Below, one piece after another: positions 25,398 through 35,371 of a stretch of 64,000 bases of DNA. The DNA is taken from assembly GCA_900316955.1 (NCBI GenBank), contig ONEX01000002.1, positions 124,001 through 188,000 of the forward strand. Reading direction: 5' to 3'. Both the position numbers and the translations under genes were made by a program. Every line of letters starts with the position of its first letter. Within the stretch, counting starts at the first letter, position 1. The notes below the pieces were generated by a model, which had not been told where the DNA came from, ran no database searches, and worked only from the letters and a program-made list of their open reading frames with translations. This stretch comes from an uncultured Bacteroidales bacterium (lineage in GTDB: Bacteria > Bacteroidota > Bacteroidia > Bacteroidales > UBA932).

Positions 25398-25742
25398 CTA
25401 ATAGAGGGGTTCAAGGCCGGCGGCATAGAGGATGCCGCTGAGCTTGAAGATACTGTACTTGGACTTGATGATGGTGATGTCGGCGTCCTCGGCGAGCTCG
25501 AGCATGTCCTCGTCGGGCTGCTTGTCGCGGCCGATGAGGACCACGCGCAGGTCCGCCATCTCGCTGGTGCGCATCGTCTGGTTGTTGCAGAGGCCGGTGA
25601 TGAGCACGGTGTCGTCCATGTGGAAACGCAGGACGTCGCTCATCAGGTCGGAGGCGAAGGCCTTCCTGACCTCGTAGGTCTCGTCCACGGGCGCGCCGAC
25701 GATCTCGCCGTCCACAAGTTTGGCTATTTCCCTGACTTTCAT
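25398..25742 (-). CDS. DRTGG-domain protein (second of two)
   Basis: The ATG at 25742 gives MKVREIAKLVDGEIVGAPVD and 114 residues; an earlier in-frame start crosses the hairpin at 25757-25788. Recognisable pieces are ASDLMSDVLRFHMDDTVLIT, NNQTMRTSEMADLRVVLIGR and DEDMLELAEDADITII, matching the paralogue at 23288 in order and spacing. As the first gene after the hairpin downstream of hydC it opens the regulatory part of the hydrogenase locus. Confidence 0.85.
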   Translation of the reverse strand: MKVREIAKLVDGEIVGAPVDETYEVRKAFASDLMSDVLRFHMDDTVLITGLCNNQTMRTSEMADLRVVLIGRDKQPDEDMLELAEDADITIIKSKYSIFKLSGILYAAGLEPLY

Positions 25743-25756
25743 TGTGTTGGAATTTA

Positions 25757-25788
25757 TTCGGGCCGACTCACCCAAGAGCCGGCCCGAA
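25757..25788 (-). terminator. Hairpin between hydC and the regulatory genes
   Basis: TTCGGGCCG (25757-25765) and CGGCCCGAA (25780-25788) form a perfect 9-bp stem with a 14-nt loop, 21 nt past the hydC stop. In the minus direction it is followed by TAAATTCC. It may terminate or attenuate transcription, giving more structural than regulatory transcript. Confidence 0.6.
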
Positions 25789-25808
25789 ATGATGTCATGA
25801 AGCTTGTC

Positions 25809-26294
25809 TTACTCGGCGTATTCGGCGAGGATCTCCTTCACGTGCTCGGGGACCAGACGGCCGTAGGTCTTGCCGTTGATGGTCATGACCGGAGCGAGGC
25901 CGCAGGCGCCCACGCAGCGGAGGACGTCCAGGGAGAACTTGCCGTCGTCGGTGACACCGCCTTCGGAGATCTTGAGCTCGCTCTTGAGCGCGTCCAGGAT
26001 CTTCTCGGCGCCCTTCACGTAGCAAGCCGTACCCAGGCAGACAGAGATGGCGTACTTGCCCTTCGGCTTCATCGTGAAGAAGCTGTAGAAGGAAACGACA
26101 CCGTACACCCGGCCGACGGGAATGCCCAGGCAGTCGGCAACCACCTGCTGGACTTCTTCGGGAAGATAGCCGAAGTGCTCCTGGGTCTTGTGCAGGACAT
26201 TGATCAGCTCACCCGGATTGTTGTCGAAAGACTCGCAGATTTCCTTGATTTTCAGGAAATTGGATTCGGATATTTTAACTTTGGGTCCAACCAT
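25809..26294 (-). CDS. hydC: Electron-bifurcating [FeFe] hydrogenase, NuoE-like subunit
   Basis: This 161-residue thioredoxin-fold 2Fe-2S subunit is NuoE-like, with a helical N-terminus (ESNFLKIKEICESFDNNPGE, then LINVLHKTQEHFGYLPEEVQ). The four cluster cysteines are in SVCLGTACYVKGAE and LRCVGACGLAP. It passes electrons between the NADH-binding HydB and HydA. It lies 11 nt downstream of hydA. Length and motifs are normal for the family. Confidence 0.93.
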   Translation of the reverse strand: MVGPKVKISESNFLKIKEICESFDNNPGELINVLHKTQEHFGYLPEEVQQVVADCLGIPVGRVYGVVSFYSFFTMKPKGKYAISVCLGTACYVKGAEKILDALKSELKISEGGVTDDGKFSLDVLRCVGACGLAPVMTINGKTYGRLVPEHVKEILAEYAE

Positions 26295-26305
26295 GGTTCA
26301 AAGGA

Positions 26306-28078
26306 TTAGTCGATGTCAAACTTGATTTTCTTGTCGAAGTAAATGGTGTGCAGCAGGTGATGCGACTTCTCGGAGCAAGGCTCGCCGTAGAACTCCTTGT
26401 AGATCGCCTGGACCTCGGGGTTCTCGTGGGACTTGCGGAGCGGCATCCGGCGGTCTACCTCGTAGATCGCGGCGTGACGGGCCCGGATGATGGACGCGTC
26501 GCCGTGGTGGTAAGGCTGGCCGGCGCCGTCGATGCAGCCGCCCGGGCAGGCCATGACCTCCACGAAGTGGTACGGGCATTCGCCGGCCTTGATCTGCTCC
26601 ATGATCATGCGCGCGTTCTTCAGGCCGTAGACGACGGCGACCTTCAGGTCGGCGACACCCGGCACCGGGATCGTGGCCTCACGGACACCGTCCAGGCCGC
26701 GGACTTCTTCGAAGTCGATGCGGGGAAGGGTCTCGCCGGTCAGGACCTCGACGGCGGTACGCAGCGCTGCTTCCATGACACCGCCCGTGGCGCCGAAGAT
26801 GACGGCGGCACCGGTGGATTCGCCCAGCGGGGAGTCGAACTCGGCGTCCGGCAGGCTGTTGAAGTCGATGTTGCAGATCTTGATGAGGCGGGCGAGCTCG
26901 CGGGTCGTGATGGAATAGTTCACGTCCGGATCGCCGTTCACGCCGAGTTCTTCACGCTCGCACTCGTACTTCTTCGCCACGCAAGGCATGACGGAGACGC
27001 AGACGAGGTTCTTGCGCGGGACGCCGATCTTGTCGGCGAAGTAGGTCTTCACCGTCGCGCCGAACATGCCCTGCGGGGACTTCGCCGTGGAAGGATAGTC
27101 GCGGAGCTCCGGATAGAACTTCTCGAAGAAGTTCACCCAGGCCGGGCAGCAGGAGGTCATCACCGGGATCTTGACGTTCTTGTCGCCGGCGAGGTAGGCC
27201 TTGAGGCGGCCGATGACTTCCGTGCCTTCCTCCATGATGGTCAGGTCAGCGGACCAGTCGGTGTCGAAGACATAGTCGAAGCCGATGGCCTTGAGCGCGG
27301 CCGCGATCTTGCCGGTGACGATGCTGCCGGCCGGCATGCCGAACTCTTCGCCGAGGGCCACGCGCACGGCGGGGGCCACCTGGACGCAGGTCTTCACGTT
27401 CGGGTTCGCGATGTCGCGGAGGATCTTGCCGGTGTTGTCCACCTCGGCGAGGGCGCCGGTGGGGCACACGGCGACGCACTGGCCGCAGAGGACGCAGTTG
27501 GTGTCGGTGAGGTTCTTGCCGAACGCGGTGGAAACCACGGCCGGGAAGCCTCTCTCGACAGCGCCGATGGCGCCTACGCTCTGGTACTCATGGCACACGG
27601 ACTCGCAGCGGCGGCACATGATGCACTTGTTCGCATCCCGGACGATGGAAGGAGAGAACTCCTTTGCATACTGGGACTGCTGTCCCTTGTAGGGGATGTC
27701 GCGGATACCCATGTCCGCGGCCAGGGACTGGAGCTCGCACTTGCCGCTCTTGGGGCACTGGAGACAGTCATTGGGGTGGTCGCTGAGCATGAGCTCGAGG
27801 ACGGTCCGACGCGCGTTGAGCGCCCGGAAAGAATTGGTCTTCACGACCATGTCGGGCATGCACTCGGTGATGCAGGCCGGGGCCAGATTCCTGCGGCCGA
27901 CCACTTCCACCACGCACACGCGGCATCCGCCGGGGCGGTTTTCGAGGGCCAGGCCTTCCAGTTCGAAATGGCAGAGGGTAGGAATCTTGATACCCATCTG
28001 CTCGGCAGCTTTGAGAATGGTCGTACCGCGCGGCACTTCCACTTCCCGGTTATCTATGGTCAATTTGATCGTATCCAT
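26306..28078 (-). CDS. hydA: [FeFe] hydrogenase catalytic subunit HydA
   Basis: This 590-residue enzyme reduces protons to H2. It has an N-terminal 2Fe-2S domain (C36, C52, C55, C69), a His-ligated cluster (H101, C105, C108, C114) and two 4Fe-4S clusters (C152-C162, C195-C205). The H-cluster domain has L1 TSCCPAW (308-314), L2 MPCVAKKYE (364-372) and L3 EVMACPGGCIDGAG (C511, C515). The small-subunit-like C-terminus reads RMPLRKSHENPEVQAIYKEF. With hydB, hydC and hydD it matches multimeric NADH/ferredoxin-dependent, electron-bifurcating type hydrogenases. Maturation requires HydE, HydF and HydG. Confidence 0.96.
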   Translation of the reverse strand: MDTIKLTIDNREVEVPRGTTILKAAEQMGIKIPTLCHFELEGLALENRPGGCRVCVVEVVGRRNLAPACITECMPDMVVKTNSFRALNARRTVLELMLSDHPNDCLQCPKSGKCELQSLAADMGIRDIPYKGQQSQYAKEFSPSIVRDANKCIMCRRCESVCHEYQSVGAIGAVERGFPAVVSTAFGKNLTDTNCVLCGQCVAVCPTGALAEVDNTGKILRDIANPNVKTCVQVAPAVRVALGEEFGMPAGSIVTGKIAAALKAIGFDYVFDTDWSADLTIMEEGTEVIGRLKAYLAGDKNVKIPVMTSCCPAWVNFFEKFYPELRDYPSTAKSPQGMFGATVKTYFADKIGVPRKNLVCVSVMPCVAKKYECEREELGVNGDPDVNYSITTRELARLIKICNIDFNSLPDAEFDSPLGESTGAAVIFGATGGVMEAALRTAVEVLTGETLPRIDFEEVRGLDGVREATIPVPGVADLKVAVVYGLKNARMIMEQIKAGECPYHFVEVMACPGGCIDGAGQPYHHGDASIIRARHAAIYEVDRRMPLRKSHENPEVQAIYKEFYGEPCSEKSHHLLHTIYFDKKIKFDID

Positions 28079-28092
28079 GTATTGTTCCTCCC

Positions 28093-29886
28093 TTATCTAA
28101 CGCTGATTGCTCCGAATTTGCACTTCTCGACGCAGGTGCCGCACTTGATGCAGTCCAGCTGGTTGATGACGTGCGGGTTCTTGAGGGTGCCGCTGATGGC
28201 GCTGACGGGGCAAGCCCGGGCGCAGGCCGTGCAGCCCTTGCACTTGGCGGGGTCGATCATGTACTTCTTGAGGGCCTTGCACTGGCCGGCGCGGCACTTC
28301 TTCTCCGTGACGTGCTCGACGTATTCGTCCCAGAAGTTGTTGATGGTGGAGAGAACCGGGTTCGGGGAGGTCTGGCCGAGGCCGCAGAGGGCCGTGTCCT
28401 TGATGACCGCGGAGAGGTTCTTGAGTTCCTCGAGGTCTTCCATGGTACCCTTGCCGTCGGTGATCTTGGTGAGGATCTCCAGGAGGCGGCGGTTACCCAC
28501 GCGGCACGGGGTGCACTTGCCGCAGGACTCGTCCACGGTGAAGCCGAGGTAGAACTTGGCGATGGCGACCATGCAGTCGTCCTCGTCCATGACGATCATG
28601 CCGCCGGAGCCCATCATGGAACCCGCGGCCACGAGGCTGTCGTAATCGATCGGGGTGTCCAGGTGCTTTTCGGTGAGGCAGCCGCCGGAAGGACCGCCGG
28701 TCTGGACGGCCTTGAACTTCTTGCCGCCCTTGATGCCGCCGCCGATCTCGTAGATGATCTCCCGGAGGGTGATGCCCATCGGGACCTCGATGAGACCGAC
28801 GTTGTTGATCTTGCCGGCGAGGGCGAAGACCTTCGTACCCTTGGACTTCTCGGTGCCGATGCTGGAGAACCAGTCCGCGCCCTTGTTGATGATGACGGGG
28901 ATGTTCGCGTAGGTCTCGACGTTGTTCACGTTGGTCGGCTTGCCGAGGTAACCGGACTGGGCCGGGAACGGGGGTTTGAAGGTAGGCTCGCCGCGCTTGC
29001 CCTCCATGGAGTGGATGAGGGCGGTTTCCTCACCGCAGACGAACGCGCCGGCGCCGTAGCGGAGCTCGATCTCGAAGTTGAAACCGGTGCCGAGGATGTC
29101 CTTGCCCAGGAGGCCGTACTCCTCGGCCTGCTGGATCGCGACCTGGAGACGGTGGATGGCGAGGGGATATTCCGCGCGGATGTAGATGAGACCCTTGTCC
29201 GCGCCGATGCAATAGCCGCAGATGGCCATGGCCTCGAGGATGGAGTGCGGGTCGCCCTCCAGCAGGGAACGGTCCATGAACGCGCCCGGGTCACCTTCGT
29301 CCGCGTTGCAGACGACGTACTTCTGCTCGCCCGGACGACTCTTCGCGGCGATCTCCCACTTCAGGCCGGTGGGGAAGCCCGCGCCGCCACGGCCGCGAAG
29401 GCCGGACTTCTTGATTTCGGCGACCACCTGCTCGGGGGTCATCTCGGTGAGGCACTTGCCCAGGGCGGCGTAGCCGTCGCGCGCGATGGCTTCCTCGATG
29501 TTCTCGGGATCGATGAAACCGCAGTTGCGCAGGGCGATGCGGAGCTGCTTCTTGTAGAACTCCATGTGCTTGGAGTCGGGCACGCTCTGCTTGGTGTCGG
29601 GCGCCACATAGAGCAGGCGCTGGACCTTGCGGCCCTTGATGATGTGTTCCTCGATGATTTCCTTCGCATCGGACGGCTTGACCCGGGTGTAGAAGGTGTT
29701 GTCGGGGATGATCTTCACGATGGGACCTCTTTCGCAGAAACCGAAGCAGCCGGTGACGACCACCTTGGCGAAGTCGGTCAGGTCGTGGGCCACGAGCTCC
29801 TTGTTGAGTTCCTCAACGATCTCATGGCTTGCGGATGCGGAGCAACCTGTTCCACCGCATACCAGGATATGCATTTTTACTGCCAT
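28093..29886 (-). CDS. hydB: Hydrogenase NADH-binding subunit HydB (NuoF-like)
   Basis: This 597-residue flavoprotein has an N-terminal thioredoxin-like 2Fe-2S domain (C10, C15, C47, C51). The NuoF-type FMN/NADH domain carries LRGRGGAGFPTGLKWE and CNADEGDPGAFMDR. An SLBB region and the NuoF 4Fe-4S motif (ESCGKCTPCRVGN with CGLGQTSPNP) follow. Two C-terminal 4Fe-4S ferredoxin motifs (CKGCTACARACPVSAIS, CIKCGTCVEKCKFGAIS) complete it. It is the NAD(H)-reacting and probable bifurcation subunit. It starts 24 nt after hydD and ends 14 nt before hydA. Confidence 0.95.
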   Translation of the reverse strand: MAVKMHILVCGGTGCSASASHEIVEELNKELVAHDLTDFAKVVVTGCFGFCERGPIVKIIPDNTFYTRVKPSDAKEIIEEHIIKGRKVQRLLYVAPDTKQSVPDSKHMEFYKKQLRIALRNCGFIDPENIEEAIARDGYAALGKCLTEMTPEQVVAEIKKSGLRGRGGAGFPTGLKWEIAAKSRPGEQKYVVCNADEGDPGAFMDRSLLEGDPHSILEAMAICGYCIGADKGLIYIRAEYPLAIHRLQVAIQQAEEYGLLGKDILGTGFNFEIELRYGAGAFVCGEETALIHSMEGKRGEPTFKPPFPAQSGYLGKPTNVNNVETYANIPVIINKGADWFSSIGTEKSKGTKVFALAGKINNVGLIEVPMGITLREIIYEIGGGIKGGKKFKAVQTGGPSGGCLTEKHLDTPIDYDSLVAAGSMMGSGGMIVMDEDDCMVAIAKFYLGFTVDESCGKCTPCRVGNRRLLEILTKITDGKGTMEDLEELKNLSAVIKDTALCGLGQTSPNPVLSTINNFWDEYVEHVTEKKCRAGQCKALKKYMIDPAKCKGCTACARACPVSAISGTLKNPHVINQLDCIKCGTCVEKCKFGAISVR

Positions 29887-29910
29887 AATCGCACTTGGGG
29901 GAGATGAAGG

Positions 29911-30300
29911 TTAGATGGATCTGTAATTGGCGGGCAGGATGCCTTCGATAAGTTCACCGCCGATGATGTACTTCTCGATGATTTCCTGGGCGCGCGGGAT
30001 CTTCACGTCTCCGAAAACGACCGGGTCCTTGCCCGGGATGGTGACCTCGACGGTGGGTTCCGCATAGCTGTAGCCCATGTCACCGACCTGCATGACCAGC
30101 GCCTTGATCTGGCGCTTGTCGAGTTCCGTGATGAGGTAGCTCATGGTTTCCTTTGCACCCGAGGCGATACCGCTGGTGGCCATTCCGACCTTGATTTGAA
30201 TGATAGCATCGGAAGAGTCGCTGTTCTCACGCATCGACATCCTCGCCTGCATACCCTCTTTCATCTTGCGGAGGTCCGCAAGATTCTTGATTTTATCCAT
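29911..30300 (-). CDS. HydD-like small subunit: ferredoxin-fold protein with no cysteines
   Basis: This 129-residue first gene of the hydrogenase operon has an AGGAGG-like ribosome site (GGAGGAACCCT) before its ATG. The order of segments (MKSL-type start MDKIKNLADLRKMKE, then VGMATSGIASGAKETMSYLI, VGDMGYSYAEPTVEVTIPG, and IIEKYIIGG) matches small thioredoxin-like 2Fe-2S ferredoxins of hydrogenase operons. There the corresponding segments read roughly GTCGIAAGA and TGCIGMC. Here every cysteine is replaced and the protein contains no Cys at all, so it cannot hold that cluster. This fits the cofactor-less HydD described in some bifurcating hydrogenases such as that of Acetobacterium. Likely a structural subunit. 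Confidence 0.8.
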   Translation of the reverse strand: MDKIKNLADLRKMKEGMQARMSMRENSDSSDAIIQIKVGMATSGIASGAKETMSYLITELDKRQIKALVMQVGDMGYSYAEPTVEVTIPGKDPVVFGDVKIPRAQEIIEKYIIGGELIEGILPANYRSI

Positions 30301-30451
30301 AGGGTTCCTCCAATTTAAGTGTGTTAATTGTTAATTATTGTTGTAATTTGGTTATAGTCTAAGCGTAGTGTTTTCAATTTGCTAATATAGGTAATAGTTT
30401 TTGAATTACCATCGTTTTTTTCGTAAAAAGGTTAAGCCGGGACACAAAAAA

Positions 30452-30480
30452 GGGAGCCGGCCCGAAATGGGCCGGCTCCC
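30452..30480 (-). terminator. Strong Rho-independent terminator
   Basis: GGGAGCCGGCCC (30452-30463) and GGGCCGGCTCCC (30469-30480) form a perfect 12-bp stem with loop GAAAT. On the minus strand the stem is followed by CTTTTTTG, so it terminates the DUF3127 transcript 22 nt past its stop. Confidence 0.9.
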
Positions 30481-30502
30481 GTGTTTCCAGGGGATTCCGG
30501 TT

Positions 30503-30919
30503 TTAGAACGGGAGGTCCTCCGCGCCTTCGGAATCCGCGGGCATGTCCTCGAGGGTGGGAGCCGGAGCCTGCTGGTAGGCAGGGGCCTGCGCGAAGGACC
30601 GCGCCTGCGGAGCAGGCTGGGCCGGGGCGGCGGGCTGGGCGCCGGCGGGCGCGATCTTCCAGATCTGGAGATCGTTGTACCAGCGGCCGTTGTACTCGCG
30701 GCTCTTGAGGTTGAAGGACACCTTGACCTTGTCCCCGACCTGGTACTTGCCCAGGTCCTGGACTTTCTCCTGCCCCCAGGCCAGGAAACAGGCCTTGGCG
30801 GTGAAGTTGCCGTCCGGGAATTCCAGGATGAACTCCTGCTTGGTCCAGGGACCGCGCGCGGAGCTCCCGGACTGGACGGGCAGCTTCTGGGCGAGGGTTC
30901 CTTCGATTTCGAGTGCCAT
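30503..30919 (-). CDS. DUF3127 protein (OB-fold-like, ssDNA-binding related)
   Basis: This 138-residue protein has an N-terminal domain of about 90 residues (MALEIEGTLAQKLPVQSGSS, then WTKQEFILEFPDG and SREYNGRWYNDLQIWKI). It matches the Bacteroidota DUF3127 family, related in pattern to single-stranded-DNA-binding OB folds. An Ala/Pro/Gln-rich tail ends in the acidic EGAEDLPF, like the protein-interaction tip of SSB. It ends before a strong terminator. A DNA-binding role is inferred, not proved. Confidence 0.85.
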   Translation of the reverse strand: MALEIEGTLAQKLPVQSGSSARGPWTKQEFILEFPDGNFTAKACFLAWGQEKVQDLGKYQVGDKVKVSFNLKSREYNGRWYNDLQIWKIAPAGAQPAAPAQPAPQARSFAQAPAYQQAPAPTLEDMPADSEGAEDLPF

Positions 30920-30924
30920 GGCGC

Positions 30925-31680
30925 TTACTTCTTGGCGGGTTCCTCGGCCGGCTCCACGAAGGTGCCGACCTTGTTCAGGGTCACGTCGAAGATGAGGGTG
31001 GAGTTGGGCTCGATGCCACGGTTGCCGTACTCGCCGTAAGCGAGGTCACCGGGGATGACGAGCTGCACCTTGCCGCCTTCGCCGACGAGCTTCATGCCCT
31101 CGGTCCAGCCCTTGATCACGCGGTCCAGGGTGAAGTTGATGTTGTCGTTCTGGTCGAACACGGTGCCGTCCAGCTTGGTGCCCTTGTAGTCCACCCACAC
31201 GGTGTCCTTGTCGGAGACGGCCTTCTTCTCGTTACCGGGCTCGATGATCCGGTAGGCGAGGCCGCTCTCGGTCTGCTGGGCGCCTTCTTCCTTGAGGAAG
31301 TTCGCGATGTAGTTCTCACCCTTCTCCTTGTTGAGGGCGCCGGTGTAGGCGCGACGCTTATGGATGAAGCCGTCCAGGACCTCGTTCATCTGGTTGGGAT
31401 CGACCTTGAACTGGTCGAAGAAGGTGGAATCCTGCATGTTGCCCTTCGCGTTGATGAAGTCCTTCATGCCCTTGAGCATCTCGTTGTAGTTGATCTCACC
31501 GAAATCATTGCCCTTGATCCAGGAACCGAAGTTCACACCGATCAGGTAGCTGGTGGAATCAGTCAGGGATTTGCTGGGAAGCAGGTCGCGCACTTCCTTG
31601 CTTCCTTCCACGGCGGAACCGCCGCAAGCCACCATCAGCACTGCGGCCGACGCGATGGCGAAAATCTTGGAAATCTTCAT
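30925..31680 (-). CDS. FKBP-type peptidyl-prolyl isomerase lipoprotein (Mip-like)
   Basis: This 251-residue lipoprotein has signal peptide MKISKIFAIASAAVLM and lipobox VACG. The N-terminal helical dimerisation domain (SYLIGVNFGSWIKGND, then EVLDGFIHKRRAYTG) precedes the C-terminal FKBP domain (about 135-240). The FKBP domain has VWVDYKGTKLDGTVFDQ, GWTEGMKLVGEGGKVQLVIP, and AYGEYGNRGIEPNSTLIFDV. It acts on secreted proteins in the periplasm. TATATTTG (minus, 31741-31748) is its likely -7 element. It is upstream of DUF3127 with a 5-nt gap. Confidence 0.93.
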   Translation of the reverse strand: MKISKIFAIASAAVLMVACGGSAVEGSKEVRDLLPSKSLTDSTSYLIGVNFGSWIKGNDFGEINYNEMLKGMKDFINAKGNMQDSTFFDQFKVDPNQMNEVLDGFIHKRRAYTGALNKEKGENYIANFLKEEGAQQTESGLAYRIIEPGNEKKAVSDKDTVWVDYKGTKLDGTVFDQNDNINFTLDRVIKGWTEGMKLVGEGGKVQLVIPGDLAYGEYGNRGIEPNSTLIFDVTLNKVGTFVEPAEEPAKK

Positions 31681-31857
31681 GTTTTATCAGTTTTTGACTA
31701 GTTTCTCACTCGTTTTGGCACCATTGGAGCCATTATCCTGCAAATATACGGCTTTTTATTCAAATAGCATCAAAAAATATTTTTTCGGCTTCTCGCCGCC
31801 ATTCATTTGCTTTATTCGCTCGATTTTGTTATATTTAGTCCCGAAAACCACGAAACT

Positions 31858-34053
<2,196 letters not shown>

Positions 34054-34114
34054 CCGCCCCTTCCCCTGCCCAAGTACCCGCTCCTGCCCCGCCCGTCGGC
34101 ACACCAGGGGCACC

Positions 34115-34293
34115 GGTCCCCTACCTCATCCTGTCTCTGACAGGTTGGGGACCAGCATCTTTGCAACCAGCTAAGCATCAATACATTACAAAGTGAAAGG
34201 TTCCGAACCTATTCTACTAAAGGAAGGTTCGGAACCTAACTTTACGTAAGCGCTTGATTAATAACAATTCCCTAACAACACGGTTCCGAACCT
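34115..34293. repeat. REP-like palindrome cluster downstream of the RAYT gene
   Basis: Three nested units lie here. GGTCCCCTACC (34115-34125) pairs with GGTTGGGGACC (34143-34153) with one mismatch. AGGTTCCGAACCT (34198-34210) pairs perfectly with AGGTTCGGAACCT (34225-34237) over 14 nt. The latter arm pairs again with 34282-34293 (12 bp) over a 44-nt AT-rich loop containing GTAAGCGCTTGATTAATAAC. AATACATTACAAA at 34180-34192 recurs exactly at 37407-37419. The last arm ends 3 nt before the transposase stop codon. Confidence 0.8.
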
Positions 34294-34296
34294 TTT

Positions 34297-35184
34297 TCAA
34301 AGAAGCTGGTCCAAGACGGAAGGATCGATGCCCAGTAAGCGTGCAATCTGCTTTTTGGGACTGGCGAAGCGCCGGGCGAGGGTACGGGCGAGCCACAGCA
34401 AGTTTTTCCGATCCAACTGGTGATAGGATTCCATGTGGAGTTCATTCGCGCAAACAGCCTTTATCTTCTCCTGCATCTCAGCATCGGTAAAGGTCAACTG
34501 TTCTTCGATGCCATGCGCCTGCTCCACGACAGATTCCAAATCAAACCGTCTCAGCCGGTCAAAAAAGTCAAGGCTGCTTCCGATCTTCTGCTCCACTGTC
34601 CGGTAGTCCACAAAACACTTGTTCAAGATGCGTCCATCGAAATGTTCCCATTCCGCCGGTATCTTGACATGCGTCCCGAACATCCGCTTCACCGCCTTCG
34701 ATCCCGGCAATGGAGAGCCGTGCAGTAAGGGAAGATAAGGGTTGAAGTAACATTCGAACGGAGACCAGGGATATGAATAAGGGCTGCCGATGCGAGCCTT
34801 ATAACTGTTCCGGAGCAAGTAACATACCTCATTCAAGAGCATGTTCCTGTCCACGACCGCCTGCACATCGGAAGCCTGGAGTTTCAGGATGCCGGACACA
34901 CCATATTTCAATTCCAGCATCCTGGCAATCCGATGCAGGACCCAGGCGAAAAATGCAAGGCAATCGGCATACTTTCCCGTCAGCAGAAGGTGGATATGGT
35001 TATCCATCAAGGCATAGCACAGGACCTTGACCGGATATTTCAAGGTGGCGAGCGCAATCGTATTGGAGCCCTGCACAAAGTCTGCGTCATCACGGAACAG
35101 CAGCGAACGCTCCAAATGGTCCGTCGTGAACAGATAGATTCCTTTTCTTCCCGTGAAGGGGTCTTTGAACTCACTGATTCTCAT
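34297..35184 (-). CDS. REP-associated tyrosine transposase (RAYT, Y1/IS200-like)
   Basis: The ATG at 35184 gives MRISEFKDPFTGRKGIYLFT and 295 residues; a longer frame would start in a flanking palindrome. The HUH motif is DNHIHLLLTG (H63, H65). The probable catalytic Tyr is Y122 in CYLLRNSYKARIG, the place of Y-x3-NP in characterised RAYTs. A basic helix-turn-helix-like C-terminus ends it (ARRFASPKKQIARLLGIDPS). RAYTs are single-copy proteins that cut and move REP-like palindromes as single strands. Palindromic units lie on both sides (34115-34293, 35203-35353) and at two further intergenic sites, as expected. It has no inverted-repeat insertion-sequence ends of its own. Confidence 0.85.
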   Translation of the reverse strand: MRISEFKDPFTGRKGIYLFTTDHLERSLLFRDDADFVQGSNTIALATLKYPVKVLCYALMDNHIHLLLTGKYADCLAFFAWVLHRIARMLELKYGVSGILKLQASDVQAVVDRNMLLNEVCYLLRNSYKARIGSPYSYPWSPFECYFNPYLPLLHGSPLPGSKAVKRMFGTHVKIPAEWEHFDGRILNKCFVDYRTVEQKIGSSLDFFDRLRRFDLESVVEQAHGIEEQLTFTDAEMQEKIKAVCANELHMESYHQLDRKNLLWLARTLARRFASPKKQIARLLGIDPSVLDQLL

Positions 35185-35202
35185 CTCTTTTTTTCGACAT
35201 AA

Positions 35203-35353
35203 GGTTTGGCACCAATCCTTACATAAAACACTTATTTTCAACAAGTTGAGAGTTCTATGGTTCCAATCCTCACTTTGAAAGAATAGGTTGGGAACCAGGA
35301 TATGAGTAACAGTTTGTATATTATATAGTTACATAGGAAATGGTTCCCAACCT
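35203..35353. repeat. REP-like palindromes upstream of the RAYT gene
   Basis: A perfect 13-bp pair, AGGTTGGGAACCA (35285-35297) and TGGTTCCCAACCT (35341-35353), encloses 43 nt of AT-rich sequence including GAGTAACAGTTTGTATATTA. A weaker unit precedes it: GGTTTGGCACCAATCC (35203-35218) facing GGTTCCAATCC (35259-35269) around ACACTTATTTTCAACAAGTT. These units lie between the transposase start and the HTH gene. Confidence 0.75.
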
Positions 35354-35371
35354 GTTCTACGAAACGCCAGA

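Noticed and set aside
34198-34293. Three similar 12-13-bp repeats with spacers, CRISPR-like at first sight
   Set aside because: Repeats are short, alternate in orientation and have unequal spacers (14 and 44 nt); no cas genes. They fit REP-like palindromes near a RAYT gene.
35285-35353. Possible invertible promoter (perfect 13-bp inverted repeats around 43 nt)
   Set aside because: The enclosed sequence has no TAnnTTTG element in either orientation, there is no site-specific recombinase nearby, and the same design recurs at sites without a gene to switch.
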